From positions 41,978 through 105,977 of the forward strand of contig NZ_LJZS01000012.1 in assembly GCF_001314875.1 (NCBI RefSeq): a stretch of DNA of 64,000 nt, in the 5' to 3' direction. The notes beneath the pieces are model-generated. The model worked only from the letters and a program-made list of their open reading frames with translations. It was not told the origin of the DNA and did not search any database. Positions 45,412-55,014 of this stretch are shown here, piece by piece. How positions within the stretch are numbered: the stretch's first letter is position 1; every line of letters starts with the position of its first letter. The position numbers and the translations under genes were made by a program. Source of the DNA: Halomonas sp. HL-48. Lineage in GTDB: Bacteria > Pseudomonadota > Gammaproteobacteria > Pseudomonadales > Halomonadaceae.

Positions 45412-46182
45412 TTAGTGGGCGGTCCAGCCCAGGTCGATGTTCCAGCTTGCGCCGGTGACGGCGCCCGCCGCGTCGGACGTCAGATAAGCCACCAACTGGG
45501 CCACCTCGACCGGCTCGATCAGGCGTTTTACCGCGGCGTTCTTGAGCATGATGTTTTCGATGACCTCCTGCTCACCCATGCCGTGGAGCTTGGCTTGATC
45601 GGCAATCTGATTGTCAACCAGCGGCGTTTTGACATAGGCCGGGCAGATCGCGTTAGCGGTAATGCCCTGCTCACCGCCTTCCAGCGCCGCCGTTTTGGTC
45701 AGACCGATCATGCCATGCTTGGCACTGACATAGGCCGCCTTGCCAGGTGACGCTACCTGCGCATGAATAGAGGCAATATTGACGACCCTTCCCCAGCCCT
45801 TTTCACGCATGTGCGGCCATGCCGCCTGGGTCAGCAGGAACGGCGCCGTCAGCATCAAGTCGATGATCTGGCGCCACTTCGCTTCGGGGAAATCTTCGAT
45901 CGCCGCCACATGCTGAATGCCGGCGTTGTTGACCAGAATATCCACCCCACCAAAACGCTTGACCGCCTCTTCAACGGCGCCTCTACAGGCGTCCGGATCG
46001 GTCAGGTCTGCCTGGTAAAACGCCGCGCCCGCCGCTTCGGCAACCGCCTTGCCATCCGGGTTAAAGTCGACCGCCAACACCTGATGGCCCAGCTCACAAA
46101 AGTGTTTGACCACTGCTGCGCCAATCCCGCTGGTGGTGCCTGTTACCAAAGCAATACGGGGTGTAACCGCTGATGTCGTCAT
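45412..46182 (-). CDS. bdhA: 3-hydroxybutyrate dehydrogenase
   Basis: 256-residue SDR. Cofactor motif TGTTSGIG at 14-21, NNAG 85-88, Ser138, Tyr151/Lys155. The segments IQHVAAIEDFPEAKW and CPAYVKTPLV..QI are characteristic of D-3-hydroxybutyrate dehydrogenase. It oxidises 3-hydroxybutyrate, for instance from polyhydroxybutyrate, to acetoacetate, which the scoAB transferase nearby activates. The divergent neighbour is grxA. Confidence 0.92.
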   Translation of the reverse strand: MTTSAVTPRIALVTGTTSGIGAAVVKHFCELGHQVLAVDFNPDGKAVAEAAGAAFYQADLTDPDACRGAVEEAVKRFGGVDILVNNAGIQHVAAIEDFPEAKWRQIIDLMLTAPFLLTQAAWPHMREKGWGRVVNIASIHAQVASPGKAAYVSAKHGMIGLTKTAALEGGEQGITANAICPAYVKTPLVDNQIADQAKLHGMGEQEVIENIMLKNAAVKRLIEPVEVAQLVAYLTSDAAGAVTGASWNIDLGWTAH

Positions 46183-46376
46183 GGAGTGTCCTTTATGGTT
46201 ACCAACAATCGCTGCTGGGTTCAGTGTAGTCGATACGCCACCCTACCACGGCGCCCGTGCCCAAAGGCGCACTTGATAACGTGACTCAATACCCTTTTTA
46301 GGGTCGCGCTATTGGCTAACGTTCAATAGCTGGTTCACAATGAGCATCCTTTTCGATGCTGGCAAAGGAGTCATGC

Positions 46377-46640
46377 ATGTTTGTGGTCATTTTTGGGCGC
46401 TTGTCCTGCCCGTTCTGCGTACGTGCCAAGCAGCTCGCCGAGCAACTGGAAGAGCTGGGTAACATTGAAGGCTATCGCTACGTTGACATGCCGTCTGAAG
46501 GCATCACCAAAGACGATATTGCCAAAACCGCCGGCAAGCCCATCCATACGGTCCCCCAGGTTTTCGTTGACCAGCAGCACGTTGGCGGCTTCAGCGAGTT
46601 TGACCAGTTCGTCCGCGACCGCCAGTTACTCAGCGCCTGA
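46377..46640 (+). CDS. grxA: Glutaredoxin 1-type GrxA
   Basis: 87 residues from the ATG preceded by AAAGGAG at seven bases; an ATG seven codons earlier lacks a signal. Redox site Cys11-Pro-Phe-Cys14 in FGRLSCPFCVRAK. The segments EGITKDDIAKTAGKP, TVPQVFVDQQHVGGF match E. coli GrxA closely. It reduces ribonucleotide reductase and mixed disulphides with glutathione. Confidence 0.95.
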   Translation: MFVVIFGRLSCPFCVRAKQLAEQLEELGNIEGYRYVDMPSEGITKDDIAKTAGKPIHTVPQVFVDQQHVGGFSEFDQFVRDRQLLSA

Positions 46641-46766
46641 TCCTTCTCCTTAGCCAGCGTTAATCCGCCGTTAAGCTGCGTTGAACCGCTGCATTGCCAC
46701 TTGCCTATACTGGAAACGATGTAAACCCATACTCCAATGGGCCGACACGTTGGCAAGGAAGGCAGT

Positions 46767-47534
46767 ATGCATCGCGAAGAATTCATACAGCAGCTGTGGC
46801 TGGATTATGTTCATACCCACCCGGATTTCGGGGCACTGCGTTTGTGGCCCCTGTCGACACCCGCCGATTACCTGACGCTGGTGACCCTTAATCACGGTCC
46901 ATTTTCAGCCCAGGCGGTCTCTCAGGCCCTGGCACATATGGGTTATCGACACATTGGCCACTACGCGATGGCCGACAAGGGACTGTTGATCTATCTACTG
47001 GCCCCGGCGGATGGCGGCAGTTGGCTGGTGCTTGCAGAGTTGCAGACGGGGACGTTATCAAAACCCTTGCGCGAGGCCTTGATCGACCTCGTCCAGCAGA
47101 CGCACCCAGCAGACGGTAAAGGCCAAAACCTGCTGTGTCGTGGACGGCCATGGCCGATGCCTTCATGGGCGTTTTATCAACGCCTTGACGCAGCGCACCC
47201 GCTAGCGGCCTGGCTGGCGGTGATGGGCCCAAGGCTGCACCACGCCGGCTTTGACTGCGAACAGCTGGGCAATACGCTTGACGCGCTCGACGAACAGCTC
47301 TTGCAAAGCGGGCTTGCGCACAAGGCTGGCCGGCAAAACGGCGTATTCGGAGTCTCCAACATGTTGGAACACCGCTTCTATCCCGCCACACCGCAAAAGA
47401 TGATTTTCAGCCAGGGCGATGAACACAGGCTTTGCCTGGGCGGGCTCGCCATTGTCCAAAAACACCTGGGCAGCAATCACGAACGCGTCGCGGAATTGCT
47501 GCTGCCACTGCATGCGCGCTGCGAGATGGCGTAA
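46767..47534 (+). CDS. DUF1338-like (HglS-related, VOC-fold) protein
   Basis: 255 residues from the ATG with AAGGAAGG upstream. It aligns by eye with short DUF1338 proteins, relatives of 2-oxoadipate dioxygenase/decarboxylase: an N-terminal LNHGPFS corresponding to the family DHIALRT (His43), MGYRHIGHYAMADKGLL corresponding to GY..GxYxFxxKxL, LVLAELQ corresponding to VFISEL, and AAWLAVMGPRLHHAGFD with His159 at the second ligand position. The expected late Glu ligand falls near LAIVQKH and seems absent, so catalysis is doubtful. It lies 126 bases after grxA. No function is assigned. Confidence 0.6.
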   Translation: MHREEFIQQLWLDYVHTHPDFGALRLWPLSTPADYLTLVTLNHGPFSAQAVSQALAHMGYRHIGHYAMADKGLLIYLLAPADGGSWLVLAELQTGTLSKPLREALIDLVQQTHPADGKGQNLLCRGRPWPMPSWAFYQRLDAAHPLAAWLAVMGPRLHHAGFDCEQLGNTLDALDEQLLQSGLAHKAGRQNGVFGVSNMLEHRFYPATPQKMIFSQGDEHRLCLGGLAIVQKHLGSNHERVAELLLPLHARCEMA

Positions 47535-47553
47535 CCGGCATTGACGGTTACGC
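47529..47553. terminator. Hairpin between convergent genes
   Basis: Perfect nine-pair stem gcgtaaccg / cggttacgc with a seven-base loop, containing the TAA stop of the DUF1338-like gene. No T-run on either side; it may protect 3' ends or slow polymerase rather than act as a classical terminator. Confidence 0.4.
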
Positions 47554-47583
47554 CAGCTTTATCGCCAGGTGATGGCTTATCGA

Positions 47584-48249
47584 TCACATCTCGACGAAGG
47601 TCATTTCGGGGACGTGATCCGGCACCACCAACTTGCCAGCGGTCTTTTCGACGATTTCTTCCACGCTGACGCCGGGCGCCCGCTCCTTGAGGATGAAGGT
47701 GCCATCCTTGATCTCGAGATAGGCCAGATCCGTCAGGACGCGGTTGATGCAGCCAGCACCGGTTAGGGGCAAGTTGCACTGCTCGAGCAGCTTGGATTCG
47801 CCGTGTTTCGAGGCGTGGGTCATGGTGCAGATGATATTTTCCGCACCGGCCACCAGGTCCATGGCGCCGCCCATGCCTTTGATCAGCTTGCCGGGAATCA
47901 TCCAGGAGGCGATATTGCCGTTCTGGTCCACCTCAAAAGCACCCAGCACGGTCAGGTCGACGTGGCCGCCGCGAATCATGGCAAAGGATTCCGCCGAAGA
48001 AAAGATCGCAGCCCCGGGGCGCGCCGTGACGGTCTGCTTACCGGCGTTGATCATGTCGGGATCCACTTCTTCTTCAGTCGGATAACGCCCCATCCCCAGC
48101 AAACCGTTTTCCGACTGCAGCATGACGTCCATGCCGTCGGGAATGTAGTTGGCAACCAGCGTCGGGATGCCGATCCCCAGATTGACGTAAAAGCCATCTT
48201 CCAATTCGCGGGCCACACGCTGGGCCATCTGTTCACGTGTCAATGCCAT
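47584..48249 (-). CDS. scoB: Succinyl-CoA:3-ketoacid CoA-transferase subunit B
   Basis: 221 residues. The catalytic Glu47 is in LQSENGLLGMG; IGIPTLVANY and GAFEVDQNGNIASWMIPGK are subunit-B signatures. With ScoA it transfers CoA from succinyl-CoA to acetoacetate. It lies 62 bases after scoA; AGAGGAA precedes the ATG. Together with bdhA this gives a complete route from 3-hydroxybutyrate to acetoacetyl-CoA. Confidence 0.94.
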   Translation of the reverse strand: MALTREQMAQRVARELEDGFYVNLGIGIPTLVANYIPDGMDVMLQSENGLLGMGRYPTEEEVDPDMINAGKQTVTARPGAAIFSSAESFAMIRGGHVDLTVLGAFEVDQNGNIASWMIPGKLIKGMGGAMDLVAGAENIICTMTHASKHGESKLLEQCNLPLTGAGCINRVLTDLAYLEIKDGTFILKERAPGVSVEEIVEKTAGKLVVPDHVPEMTFVEM

Positions 48250-48311
48250 GGTCAGTTCCTCTTGTTGAATCGATTAAAGCCGAACAAACGGGTCGTTGGT
48301 AACGCGGCACC

Positions 48312-49010
48312 TCAGCTGCGCACGGTGCGTTTTTCGATACGTTTCTCAAACGATCCCTGGATGAGTCGGTCGACATAGATACCGGGCGTGTGGATCTGGG
48401 CGGGGTCCAGCTCGCCAGGTTCAACGATCTCTTCAACTTCAACGACGGTAATCCTGCCCGCCGTTGCCACCATGGGATTAAAATTCTGCGCCGTGTGGCG
48501 GTAGACGACATTACCGTAACGGTCGGCCTTCCAGCCCTTGACGATGGCAAAGTCACCGGTAATGGCCTCTTCGAGAATATGCGGGCGGCCATTGAACTCA
48601 CGCACTTCCTTGCCTTCCCCGATCGGGGTGCCATACCCGGTCGCGGTATAAAACGCGGGGATACCCGCGCCGCCGGCGCGCATCTTTTCGGCAAGCGTCC
48701 CCTGGGGAGTCAGCACCACCTCGATTTCATCGTTGAGCATTTGCTGCTCGAACAGGGCATTTTCACCCACGTAGGACGCCAGGATCTTGCGAATCTGGCG
48801 GTCTTCCAGCAGCAACCCCAGACCAAAACCGTCAACGCCACAGTTGTTGGAGACCACCGTGAGGTCTTTGACACCCCGTCGCTTTATCTCGGCGATCAGG
48901 TTTTCGGGAATGCCGCACAGACCAAACCCACCGGCCAGCACGGTCATACCACTTTCAATGCCTTCCATCGCTTCCTCGTAGGAAGCAACGCGCTTATCGA
49001 ATCCTGCCAT
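48312..49010 (-). CDS. scoA: Succinyl-CoA:3-ketoacid CoA-transferase subunit A
   Basis: 232 residues. Glycine-rich [16 protein letters not shown] near the N-terminus, [15 protein letters not shown] and GVGEN-like [11 protein letters not shown] are subunit-A signatures of class I CoA-transferases. First gene of the scoAB pair, divergent from a LysR gene across a 199-base AT-rich region, the usual layout for LysR control by an acetoacetate-related signal (inference). Confidence 0.94.
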   Translation of the reverse strand: MAGFDKRVASYEEAMEGIESGMTVLAGGFGLCGIPENLIAEIKRRGVKDLTVVSNNCGVDGFGLGLLLEDRQIRKILASYVGENALFEQQMLNDEIEVVLTPQGTLAEKMRAGGAGIPAFYTATGYGTPIGEGKEVREFNGRPHILEEAITGDFAIVKGWKADRYGNVVYRHTAQNFNPMVATAGRITVVEVEEIVEPGELDPAQIHTPGIYVDRLIQGSFEKRIEKRTVRS

Positions 49011-49209
49011 TGTTATGCCTCGCCTTGTTGTCTTGAACGGTTGTCGATGAACGTTTGTCGGTAATTCGCCAATGTCGCTAAGCCCAAGGTTTGCAAGGGC
49101 GACGGCTAACGCGACGCAGAGGCCTGAGTTGCAGTGTTGTGCCAGATGATATATTTGTTAAGTTTGTTTTTTTTATCAATTTATTTATATAACTCATAAA
49201 GAGCCATCC
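49011..49209. promoter_or_regulatory. Divergent promoter region scoAB / LysR
   Basis: 199 bases; the 55 bases next to the LysR gene are strikingly AT-rich, with T-runs (around 49160-49185) and ATATAA-like sequence, suitable for a LysR operator. No individual site is clear enough to mark. Confidence 0.45.
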
Positions 49210-50121
49210 ATGACCGTCAAGCAATTGCGCGCCTTTCTGGCCGTTGCCCAGACCCTGAGCTTTACCCAGGCCTGCGAACGGCTGCATTTATCGCAGCCCG
49301 CCCTCAGTTTAGCTATAAAAGGGCTGGAAGATGCCCTGGGCGGCAAATTACTGCTGCGCAGCACGCGCAGCGTACGCTTGACCCCCGAAGGCGAGTCGCT
49401 ACTGCCCCTGGCCAAGCACCTGCTGGCCCAGTGGGACAACACCGAAGAACGCCTGCGACAGCGCTTCACCTTGCAGCTGGGCAGGCTAAGCGTCGCCGCG
49501 ATGCCTGCCTTTGCCTGCAACCTGCTCCCAGCGGCGCTGGTCAGGTTTCGTCAACAATACCCCAAAATCAATGTCACCGTGCACGACGTCATCAACGAGG
49601 ACGTGACCGATATGGTGCGCTCCCGCCAGGTCGAAATGGGCATCGCCTTTTCGCCGGAAGGCACCGGCACGCTGTCGTTCACCCCTTTGTTCGAAGATCA
49701 GTTTGTCGCCGCCGTTCCCCAGGATTCCCCGTTGGCCCAGCAGGCGACGCTGACCTGGGCACAGCTGCTCAGCGAGGATTTCATCACCCTGCAGCGCCCG
49801 TCCATGGTGCGCCGGTTGCTCGAGCATGCGCTTTCCAGGCAGCAGATCGACTTGCCGGTCGCCTTTGAAAGCCATCAGTTGTCTACCGTCGGCCGTATGG
49901 TGGGGGCAGGCCTCGGGGTCAGCGCGGTGCCGTCGATGTGCCTTCCCCAGATGCAGGCGATGGGCGCCCGCTGCCTGCCTTTGACCGCGCCTTCCATCCC
50001 CTGCCGCGTGGGTATTCTGACGCAACAGGAGCTGTCGGTAGCCGCGCATGCGTTGCGCACGGTACTGCTGGAAACGGTACAAGCGCCCTATTTCCCCGAG
50101 CATGAGACTGGGCAGGCTTAG
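49210..50121 (+). CDS. LysR-family regulator, probable regulator of scoAB
   Basis: 303 residues. Winged HTH with TLSFTQACERLHLSQPALSLAIKGLE (about 15-40) and a substrate-binding effector domain that contains VARGLG-like VGAGLGVSAVPSM. CbL/CynR-like group by style; effector unknown. Divergent placement beside scoA suggests it controls ketone-body use; autoregulation is likely. Confidence 0.88.
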   Translation: MTVKQLRAFLAVAQTLSFTQACERLHLSQPALSLAIKGLEDALGGKLLLRSTRSVRLTPEGESLLPLAKHLLAQWDNTEERLRQRFTLQLGRLSVAAMPAFACNLLPAALVRFRQQYPKINVTVHDVINEDVTDMVRSRQVEMGIAFSPEGTGTLSFTPLFEDQFVAAVPQDSPLAQQATLTWAQLLSEDFITLQRPSMVRRLLEHALSRQQIDLPVAFESHQLSTVGRMVGAGLGVSAVPSMCLPQMQAMGARCLPLTAPSIPCRVGILTQQELSVAAHALRTVLLETVQAPYFPEHETGQA

Positions 50122-50173
50122 CAATATCCTTTAGCATTCATCATTATGCACTTGTTAGCCAAGGAAACGCGGT

Positions 50174-51055
50174 ATGCCGATGTTGAAAGGGGCGGTGAGC
50201 GTCACCTTGTTAATCCTGAATACATTGTTCTGGGGAATACCGCTGACGGCGCTCACGCTGCTGAAGCTGGTGACTCCCGCTGGGCGACTCAAAACAACCG
50301 TCCAGGAAGGCATTAACCGTGTCGCCCTGAACTGGATAGGCGCTAACCTGTGGTGGATGCGTGGCTGGATAAAACCGCAGTTGAATGCCTCTCTGCCCGA
50401 CAATCTGCGTCCCGATCAGTGGTGGCTGGTCATTTCCAACCATCGTAGCTGGACCGACATCTTCATGCTGTTGCTGGTACTGCATCGGCGTATCCCTATG
50501 CCGCGATTCTTCGTCAAGCGCCAGCTGCTGTGGATACCCGTCGTAGGGCTTGCCTTCTGGGCGCTGGAATTTCCCATCATGCGACGCATCACGCGTGAGC
50601 AAATCGCCCAGAACCCCAACCTGGCATCGATTGACCGAGAAGCCACCAAGCGTATGTGCGCACGAGCGCGCAAGGCACCTATCGCCATTTTCAATTTCGT
50701 GGAAGGCACCCGTTTCACCCCCCACAAGCATGCCCAACAGCAAAGCCCCTATCGCCACCTGCTGCGACCCAAAGCCGGCGGCGTCGCTCAGGTGCTCAAC
50801 TTGCTGGGTGACAAACTCGACGGCATCCTTGACGTCACGTTGAGCTACGCCAACCCGAGGCCCAGTTTCTGGGGCTTTCTATGTGGCCAGGAAGCCCCGG
50901 TCACCCTACAGGCGCGCATTCTGGACGTACCCGCATGGATGCTGACCGCTGACTATCACGCCGAAACGCAGCACAAGGAACACTTCCACACATGGATCAA
51001 TGCTCTCTGGCAGGAAAAAGACCGTCAGTTGGATGCTCAGATCGATCACGCTTAG
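50174..51055 (+). CDS. PlsC-family acyltransferase, YihG-like
   Basis: 293 residues with an N-terminal TM segment (about 7-30) and the acyltransferase motifs NHRSWTD (His90, Asp95), FFVKRQLLWIPVVG and FVEGTR at 175-180. E. coli YihG, the closest style, is a 1-acylglycerol-3-phosphate acyltransferase that tunes membrane fatty-acid composition. Its 3' end overlaps the next ORF by 64 bases in a different frame. Confidence 0.88.
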   Translation: MPMLKGAVSVTLLILNTLFWGIPLTALTLLKLVTPAGRLKTTVQEGINRVALNWIGANLWWMRGWIKPQLNASLPDNLRPDQWWLVISNHRSWTDIFMLLLVLHRRIPMPRFFVKRQLLWIPVVGLAFWALEFPIMRRITREQIAQNPNLASIDREATKRMCARARKAPIAIFNFVEGTRFTPHKHAQQQSPYRHLLRPKAGGVAQVLNLLGDKLDGILDVTLSYANPRPSFWGFLCGQEAPVTLQARILDVPAWMLTADYHAETQHKEHFHTWINALWQEKDRQLDAQIDHA

Positions 51056-51948
51056 GCCATTGGCTGGGCGCTGTCATGCTGGCCGGCGCGCTGGCAGGCT
51101 GCGCCGGCACCCCGCCAACGGCTCAGCGAGTGACGGCGCCCGCCGCGGCGCAGATCAGCGGCAGCTGGGTGGAAATCAAACGCGGCGACACGCTTGGACA
51201 GCTGGCCAAACGCGCCAACGTGCCGCTTGAACGGCTGCAGCGTTTCAACCCCGGCGTCAAGGCGCGCCACCTTATCGTTGGCCAACGCCTGCTGTTGCCT
51301 ACCCAGCAGGAGCGTGCCCCGGCCAGCGGGCCCTATCGCTACCAAATCCGCCCCGGCGACACCTTTTCGAGCCTGGCTCGCCACTTTGGCACCACCCCGT
51401 CGCGGCTGCAGAGCGCCAATACCGGGAGCTCGGCAACCTCGTTACGCGTGGGTGAACTGATCAATATTCCGGTTGGTTCAAGCAGCAATACTTCACGTAC
51501 AGCGAGTTCAGGGGCGCCCGCCAAACAGCCTGCTGCGTCAACGGCCAGCAGTAACGATACGACGCCTCCCGCCTCGGCCAAACAATGGCCCTGGCCGCTG
51601 GAAGACTACCGCGTGGTGCGTCGCTTCGGCCCCGACAGCCGGGGCACGCTACAACCCATGCTACTGGCCACGCAGGCCAACGCCCACGCCACCGCCGTTG
51701 CCTCTGGTGAGGTCCGTTTCGCGGGCAGCATGCGCCAGCTTGACAAGGTGGTAATCGTTCATCATGCAGATAATATACAGAGCGTCTATGCCCTCTGCGG
51801 GGAGCTGACCGTAGAGGAAGGGCAGCAGGTAAGCACTGGTGACCACCTGTGCCAGGTGGGCAAAAGTCGGGCCAGCGAGCGCTACGATTTGCTGTTTGAT
51901 TTACGCAAAGGCGGCAAACCGATCGACCCCCGCCAGGTGCTCAAGTAA
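50992..51948 (+). CDS. Lipoprotein with two LysM repeats and a degenerate LytM (M23) domain
   Basis: 318 residues. A basic n-region and a hydrophobic stretch end in the lipobox LAGC, Cys37. LysM repeats are at about 58-102 and 115-160, then a Ser/Ala linker and an M23-like domain (about 195-318). The zinc ligands expected in HxGxD and HLHFE are absent (TLQPMLLATQ and YDLLFDLR stand there), as in NlpD/EnvC-type amidase activators. A role as an activator of septal amidases is inferred. The ATG lies inside the previous gene with AAGGA 11 bases upstream; no better in-frame start gives a full signal peptide. Confidence 0.82.
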   Translation: MDQCSLAGKRPSVGCSDRSRLGHWLGAVMLAGALAGCAGTPPTAQRVTAPAAAQISGSWVEIKRGDTLGQLAKRANVPLERLQRFNPGVKARHLIVGQRLLLPTQQERAPASGPYRYQIRPGDTFSSLARHFGTTPSRLQSANTGSSATSLRVGELINIPVGSSSNTSRTASSGAPAKQPAASTASSNDTTPPASAKQWPWPLEDYRVVRRFGPDSRGTLQPMLLATQANAHATAVASGEVRFAGSMRQLDKVVIVHHADNIQSVYALCGELTVEEGQQVSTGDHLCQVGKSRASERYDLLFDLRKGGKPIDPRQVLK

Positions 51949-51953
51949 TCACG

Positions 51954-51975
51954 CCCCGCGGCGGCCACCGCGGGG
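51954..51975. terminator. Hairpin between convergent lipoprotein gene and gcvT
   Basis: Perfect eight-pair GC stem ccccgcgg / ccgcgggg with a six-base loop, in the 48-base gap between two convergent stops. No T-run, so only a possible terminator. Confidence 0.4.
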
Positions 51976-51996
51976 GATGTCCTCTGACTTACGCGT

Positions 51997-53109
51997 TTAG
52001 CCGCGGTAATAGTTGGCCGTCACAAACGGCATTTTGGTGACCGTCATCGGCAGCTGCTTGCCGCGCACTTCGGCGTACACAGTAGTGCCCGGGGTTTCGG
52101 CGGCTCGGGTGACGTAGCCCATTGCCACCGGCTTGCCCACGCTCGGCCCAAAGCCGCCGGATGTCACCTGGCCAATCTTATTGCCCGCTTCATCTACCAG
52201 TGCGGCGCCCTCGCGCACTGGTGCACGCCCGTCGGCCACCAGGCCAACGCGTTTACGATCATGGTCTTTGACATCCACTTGATGAAGGATCAAGTCGCCG
52301 CCGGGGAAGCCACCGGGACGCTCCCCACCGCGACGACGCGGCTTACCGATCGCCCAGATCAAACCCGCTTCGACGGGCGTGGTGGTGGTATCCATGTCGT
52401 GGCCATACAGACACAGCCCGGCCTCCAGGCGCAGCGAATCCCGCGCACCAAGCCCGATGGCCTCAACTTCCGGCTCGGCGAGCAAGCGCTCGGCAACGGC
52501 TTCCGTGGCATCGGCGGCAATCGATATCTCGAAACCGTCTTCTCCCGTGTAACCGCTCCGACTGATCCATACTTCATGGCCCTCTATCTCAAAGCGGCCA
52601 TGGCGCATGAAGACAAGCTCGCAGGCCGCTGGGCAAAGCCGCTGCATGACGCTGTGGGCGTGTGGGCCCTGCAGCGCAAGCAAACCACGATCCAGCGGCT
52701 CGATGTGACAGCGATGGCCCAGACTGGTCCGCAGATGCGCAATGTCCTGATCTTTGCAGGCCGCATTGACCACCAGGTAAAAATGATCCCCTGCATTGAC
52801 GATCATCAGGTCATCCAGAATACCGCCCTCGGCACTGGTAAACAGGCCATAGCGCTGCGCGCCTTCTTCAAGGCCTACCAGATCGGCGGGTATCAGGGTT
52901 TCAAGCGCCTCTGCAGCGTCTTTCCCGGAGACCACCACCTGCCCCATGTGCGAGACGTCAAACAGGCCACACTGCGTTCGCGTGTGCTCGTGCTCCTTTT
53001 TAACGCCCAGCGGAAACTGAACCGGCATGTCATAACCGGCAAAAGGCACCATCTTTGCCCCGAGCCGGCGATGCAGCGCATGCAAGGGGGTATGTTTCAG
53101 CTCACTCAT
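51997..53109 (-). CDS. gcvT: Glycine cleavage system T protein (aminomethyltransferase)
   Basis: 370 residues, usual length. N-terminal KHTPLHALHRRLGAKMVPFAGYDMPVQFP and FDVSHMGQVVVSG, folate-binding GYTGEDGFEI, catalytic Asp in LDDLMIVN, C-terminal SGGFGPSVGKPVAMGYV. It releases ammonia and forms 5,10-methylene-THF from the H-protein-bound aminomethyl group. AGGAG precedes the ATG. It is on the strand opposite gcvH and gcvP, downstream of the symporter gene. Confidence 0.96.
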   Translation of the reverse strand: MSELKHTPLHALHRRLGAKMVPFAGYDMPVQFPLGVKKEHEHTRTQCGLFDVSHMGQVVVSGKDAAEALETLIPADLVGLEEGAQRYGLFTSAEGGILDDLMIVNAGDHFYLVVNAACKDQDIAHLRTSLGHRCHIEPLDRGLLALQGPHAHSVMQRLCPAACELVFMRHGRFEIEGHEVWISRSGYTGEDGFEISIAADATEAVAERLLAEPEVEAIGLGARDSLRLEAGLCLYGHDMDTTTTPVEAGLIWAIGKPRRRGGERPGGFPGGDLILHQVDVKDHDRKRVGLVADGRAPVREGAALVDEAGNKIGQVTSGGFGPSVGKPVAMGYVTRAAETPGTTVYAEVRGKQLPMTVTKMPFVTANYYRG

Positions 53110-53133
53110 TGATCACTCCTATACAAACAAGAG

Positions 53134-53160
53134 CGGGAAGCCACGCCAGGTGCCTTCCCG
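53134..53160 (-). terminator. Possible hairpin between symporter gene and gcvT
   Basis: Seven-pair stem cgggaag / cttcccg with a 13-base loop in the 96-base gap. Only a mixed pyrimidine stretch follows on the minus strand, so it may attenuate rather than stop transcription into gcvT. Confidence 0.35.
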
Positions 53161-53205
53161 TCTCTTCAATCAGCATTGCGAGCGCTTTTCAGCGCTTGGC
53201 AGTGA

Positions 53206-54603
53206 CTATTTATCGTGGTCCAGGGCTTCCCCGGGCAAGACCTCTTTACCGTCAAAGTAGTCTTTTGTCAGCTTGAAGACTACCGGCGAAAGCAGGGCCA
53301 GGGCAATCAGGTTCGGAATCGCCATCATGGCATTGAAGGTATCCGCCATCAGCCAGATGAAACCCAGCTGTGCCATGGCACCCAGCGGAATCGCCAGCAC
53401 GAAGAGTACCCGATACAGCATAATGGAGCGCGTACCAAACAGGAACTGGAAGCACTTTTCACCGTAAAACGACCAGCCGAGAATCGTGGTGAAGGCAAAC
53501 ACCGCCAGCGCAATGGCCACGATTTGATTGCCGAAGCCAGGCAGCGCCGCGTCGAAGGAAAGCGCGGTAAGCGAAGCCCCTTCTTCCCCGTCGACCCATA
53601 CGGTCGAGGTGAGAATTACCAGCGCGGTTATGGTGCAGACCACGATGGTATCGATGAAAGTGCCCAGCATGGCGATCAGCCCCTGACGCACAGGATTTTT
53701 GGTTTGCGCCGCAGCATGGGCGATAGGCGCACTACCCAAGCCGGCTTCGTTGGAGAAGATCCCGCGAGCGACACCAAAACGAATGGCTGCCATGACCGCC
53801 GCGCCTGCAAAACCGCCGGCGGCCGCAATCGGATTGAAGGCGTAATAGAAAATCAAGCCAAACGCCTCGCCGATCTGGCCGGCGTTGACAATCAACACCA
53901 GGATACCGGCGACCACATACGCGATTCCCATCACCGGGACCAGCTTACCGGCCACCTTGGCAATACGCTTGATACCGCCAAGAATGACGGCACCGGCCAG
54001 CACCATGATCACCACCCCGGTCAGCCAGGTGGGCACGCCGAAGGTCGAGCTCATTGCGTCGGCGACCGAGTTTGACTGAACGGTATTCCCGATACCGAAC
54101 GCCGCCACGGCACCGAAAAACGCAAACAGCCCCCCGAGCCACATCCATTTCTTGCCGAGCCCGTTCTTGATGTAGAACATCGGCCCGCCAACGTGGTAGC
54201 CGGTACTGTCGGTTTCACGGAAACGAACGGCGAGTACGGCTTCAGCGAACTTGGTGGCCATGCCGACCAGCGCCGTGATCCACATCCAAAACACCGCGCC
54301 CGGCCCACCGAGCGCAATGGCCGTGGCCACCCCGGCAATGTTACCCGTGCCGATGGTCGCTGATAACGCCGTCATCAAGGCATCGAAAGGTGAAATCTCA
54401 CCTTCTTTGTCGGCGCTTTTGTCCTCACCCGGGGTGCCGCTGCGGCCCTGCCACATTAGCTTGAAACCCATGCCGAGCTTTCTAATCGGCATCAGTTTCA
54501 AGCCAAGCTGGAGGTAGATCCCCACCCCTAGCAGCAAGATGAGCATCAACGGGCCCCATACCACCCCGTTAATGGCTCCGAAGAGACTGGTTAATGTTTC
54601 CAC
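53206..54603 (-). CDS. Alanine/glycine:cation symporter (AGCS family)
   Basis: 465 residues from a GTG start with GGAGG six bases upstream. About ten TM segments. AGCS signatures: [37 protein letters not shown] [13 protein letters not shown] and [17 protein letters not shown]. It imports alanine or glycine with Na+. Location between gcvT and the gcvHP promoter suggests glycine is the relevant substrate (inference). The short charged insertion before the first conserved block ([11 protein letters not shown]) is typical of the family. Confidence 0.93.
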   Translation of the reverse strand: METLTSLFGAINGVVWGPLMLILLLGVGIYLQLGLKLMPIRKLGMGFKLMWQGRSGTPGEDKSADKEGEISPFDALMTALSATIGTGNIAGVATAIALGGPGAVFWMWITALVGMATKFAEAVLAVRFRETDSTGYHVGGPMFYIKNGLGKKWMWLGGLFAFFGAVAAFGIGNTVQSNSVADAMSSTFGVPTWLTGVVIMVLAGAVILGGIKRIAKVAGKLVPVMGIAYVVAGILVLIVNAGQIGEAFGLIFYYAFNPIAAAGGFAGAAVMAAIRFGVARGIFSNEAGLGSAPIAHAAAQTKNPVRQGLIAMLGTFIDTIVVCTITALVILTSTVWVDGEEGASLTALSFDAALPGFGNQIVAIALAVFAFTTILGWSFYGEKCFQFLFGTRSIMLYRVLFVLAIPLGAMAQLGFIWLMADTFNAMMAIPNLIALALLSPVVFKLTKDYFDGKEVLPGEALDHDK

Positions 54604-55014
54604 TTGCTACCTCCTTACCCTTGGTCATGGTTTATTTATTCGATATCGATCGGCGTGGCCACTTGCCAACCATCGATTAATTCTGGTCATCAAACACCTG
54701 CGTGTCACGAACGATTCGCTCAGCACGTATAGCGCAAGATCGCCATGTTTTACACCATAACTTCGGAGGCATGCTATGCCAATGTCGTGTTAATGCAGCA
54801 AATATCGCTATTTTGGCAATTTATTACCACGTCATTCGCATTTTGGATTAAGGCTGACAAAAGACCGCAGCCAAACGACGCCAGGAAGCTTGTTTCCTAT
54901 TGGAAACGCGTTACCATGCTCGGCTACACGCTCGCCGTTGACCGCGCCCATCGCCAAGCTGAATAACAAGCGCTAACATGGCAGCTCCACATCCGTTTCG
55001 TATAGGGATTCATC
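54604..55014. promoter_or_regulatory. Divergent control region of symporter-gcvT and gcvH-gcvP
   Basis: 411 bases without a credible gene. The stretch 54725-54860 is AT-rich with TATAAT-like and T-rich segments on both strands, suggesting divergent promoters. I looked for the glycine riboswitch core and did not see it. Small ORFs here have no ribosome-binding signal. Confidence 0.5.

Noticed and set aside
54745..54966. 73-codon ORF before gcvH
   Set aside because: No ribosome-binding signal, ordinary AT-rich control region, no recognisable protein features.
54604..55014. Glycine riboswitch upstream of gcvH or the symporter gene
   Set aside because: The conserved core sequences of the glycine aptamer were not found on either strand by eye.
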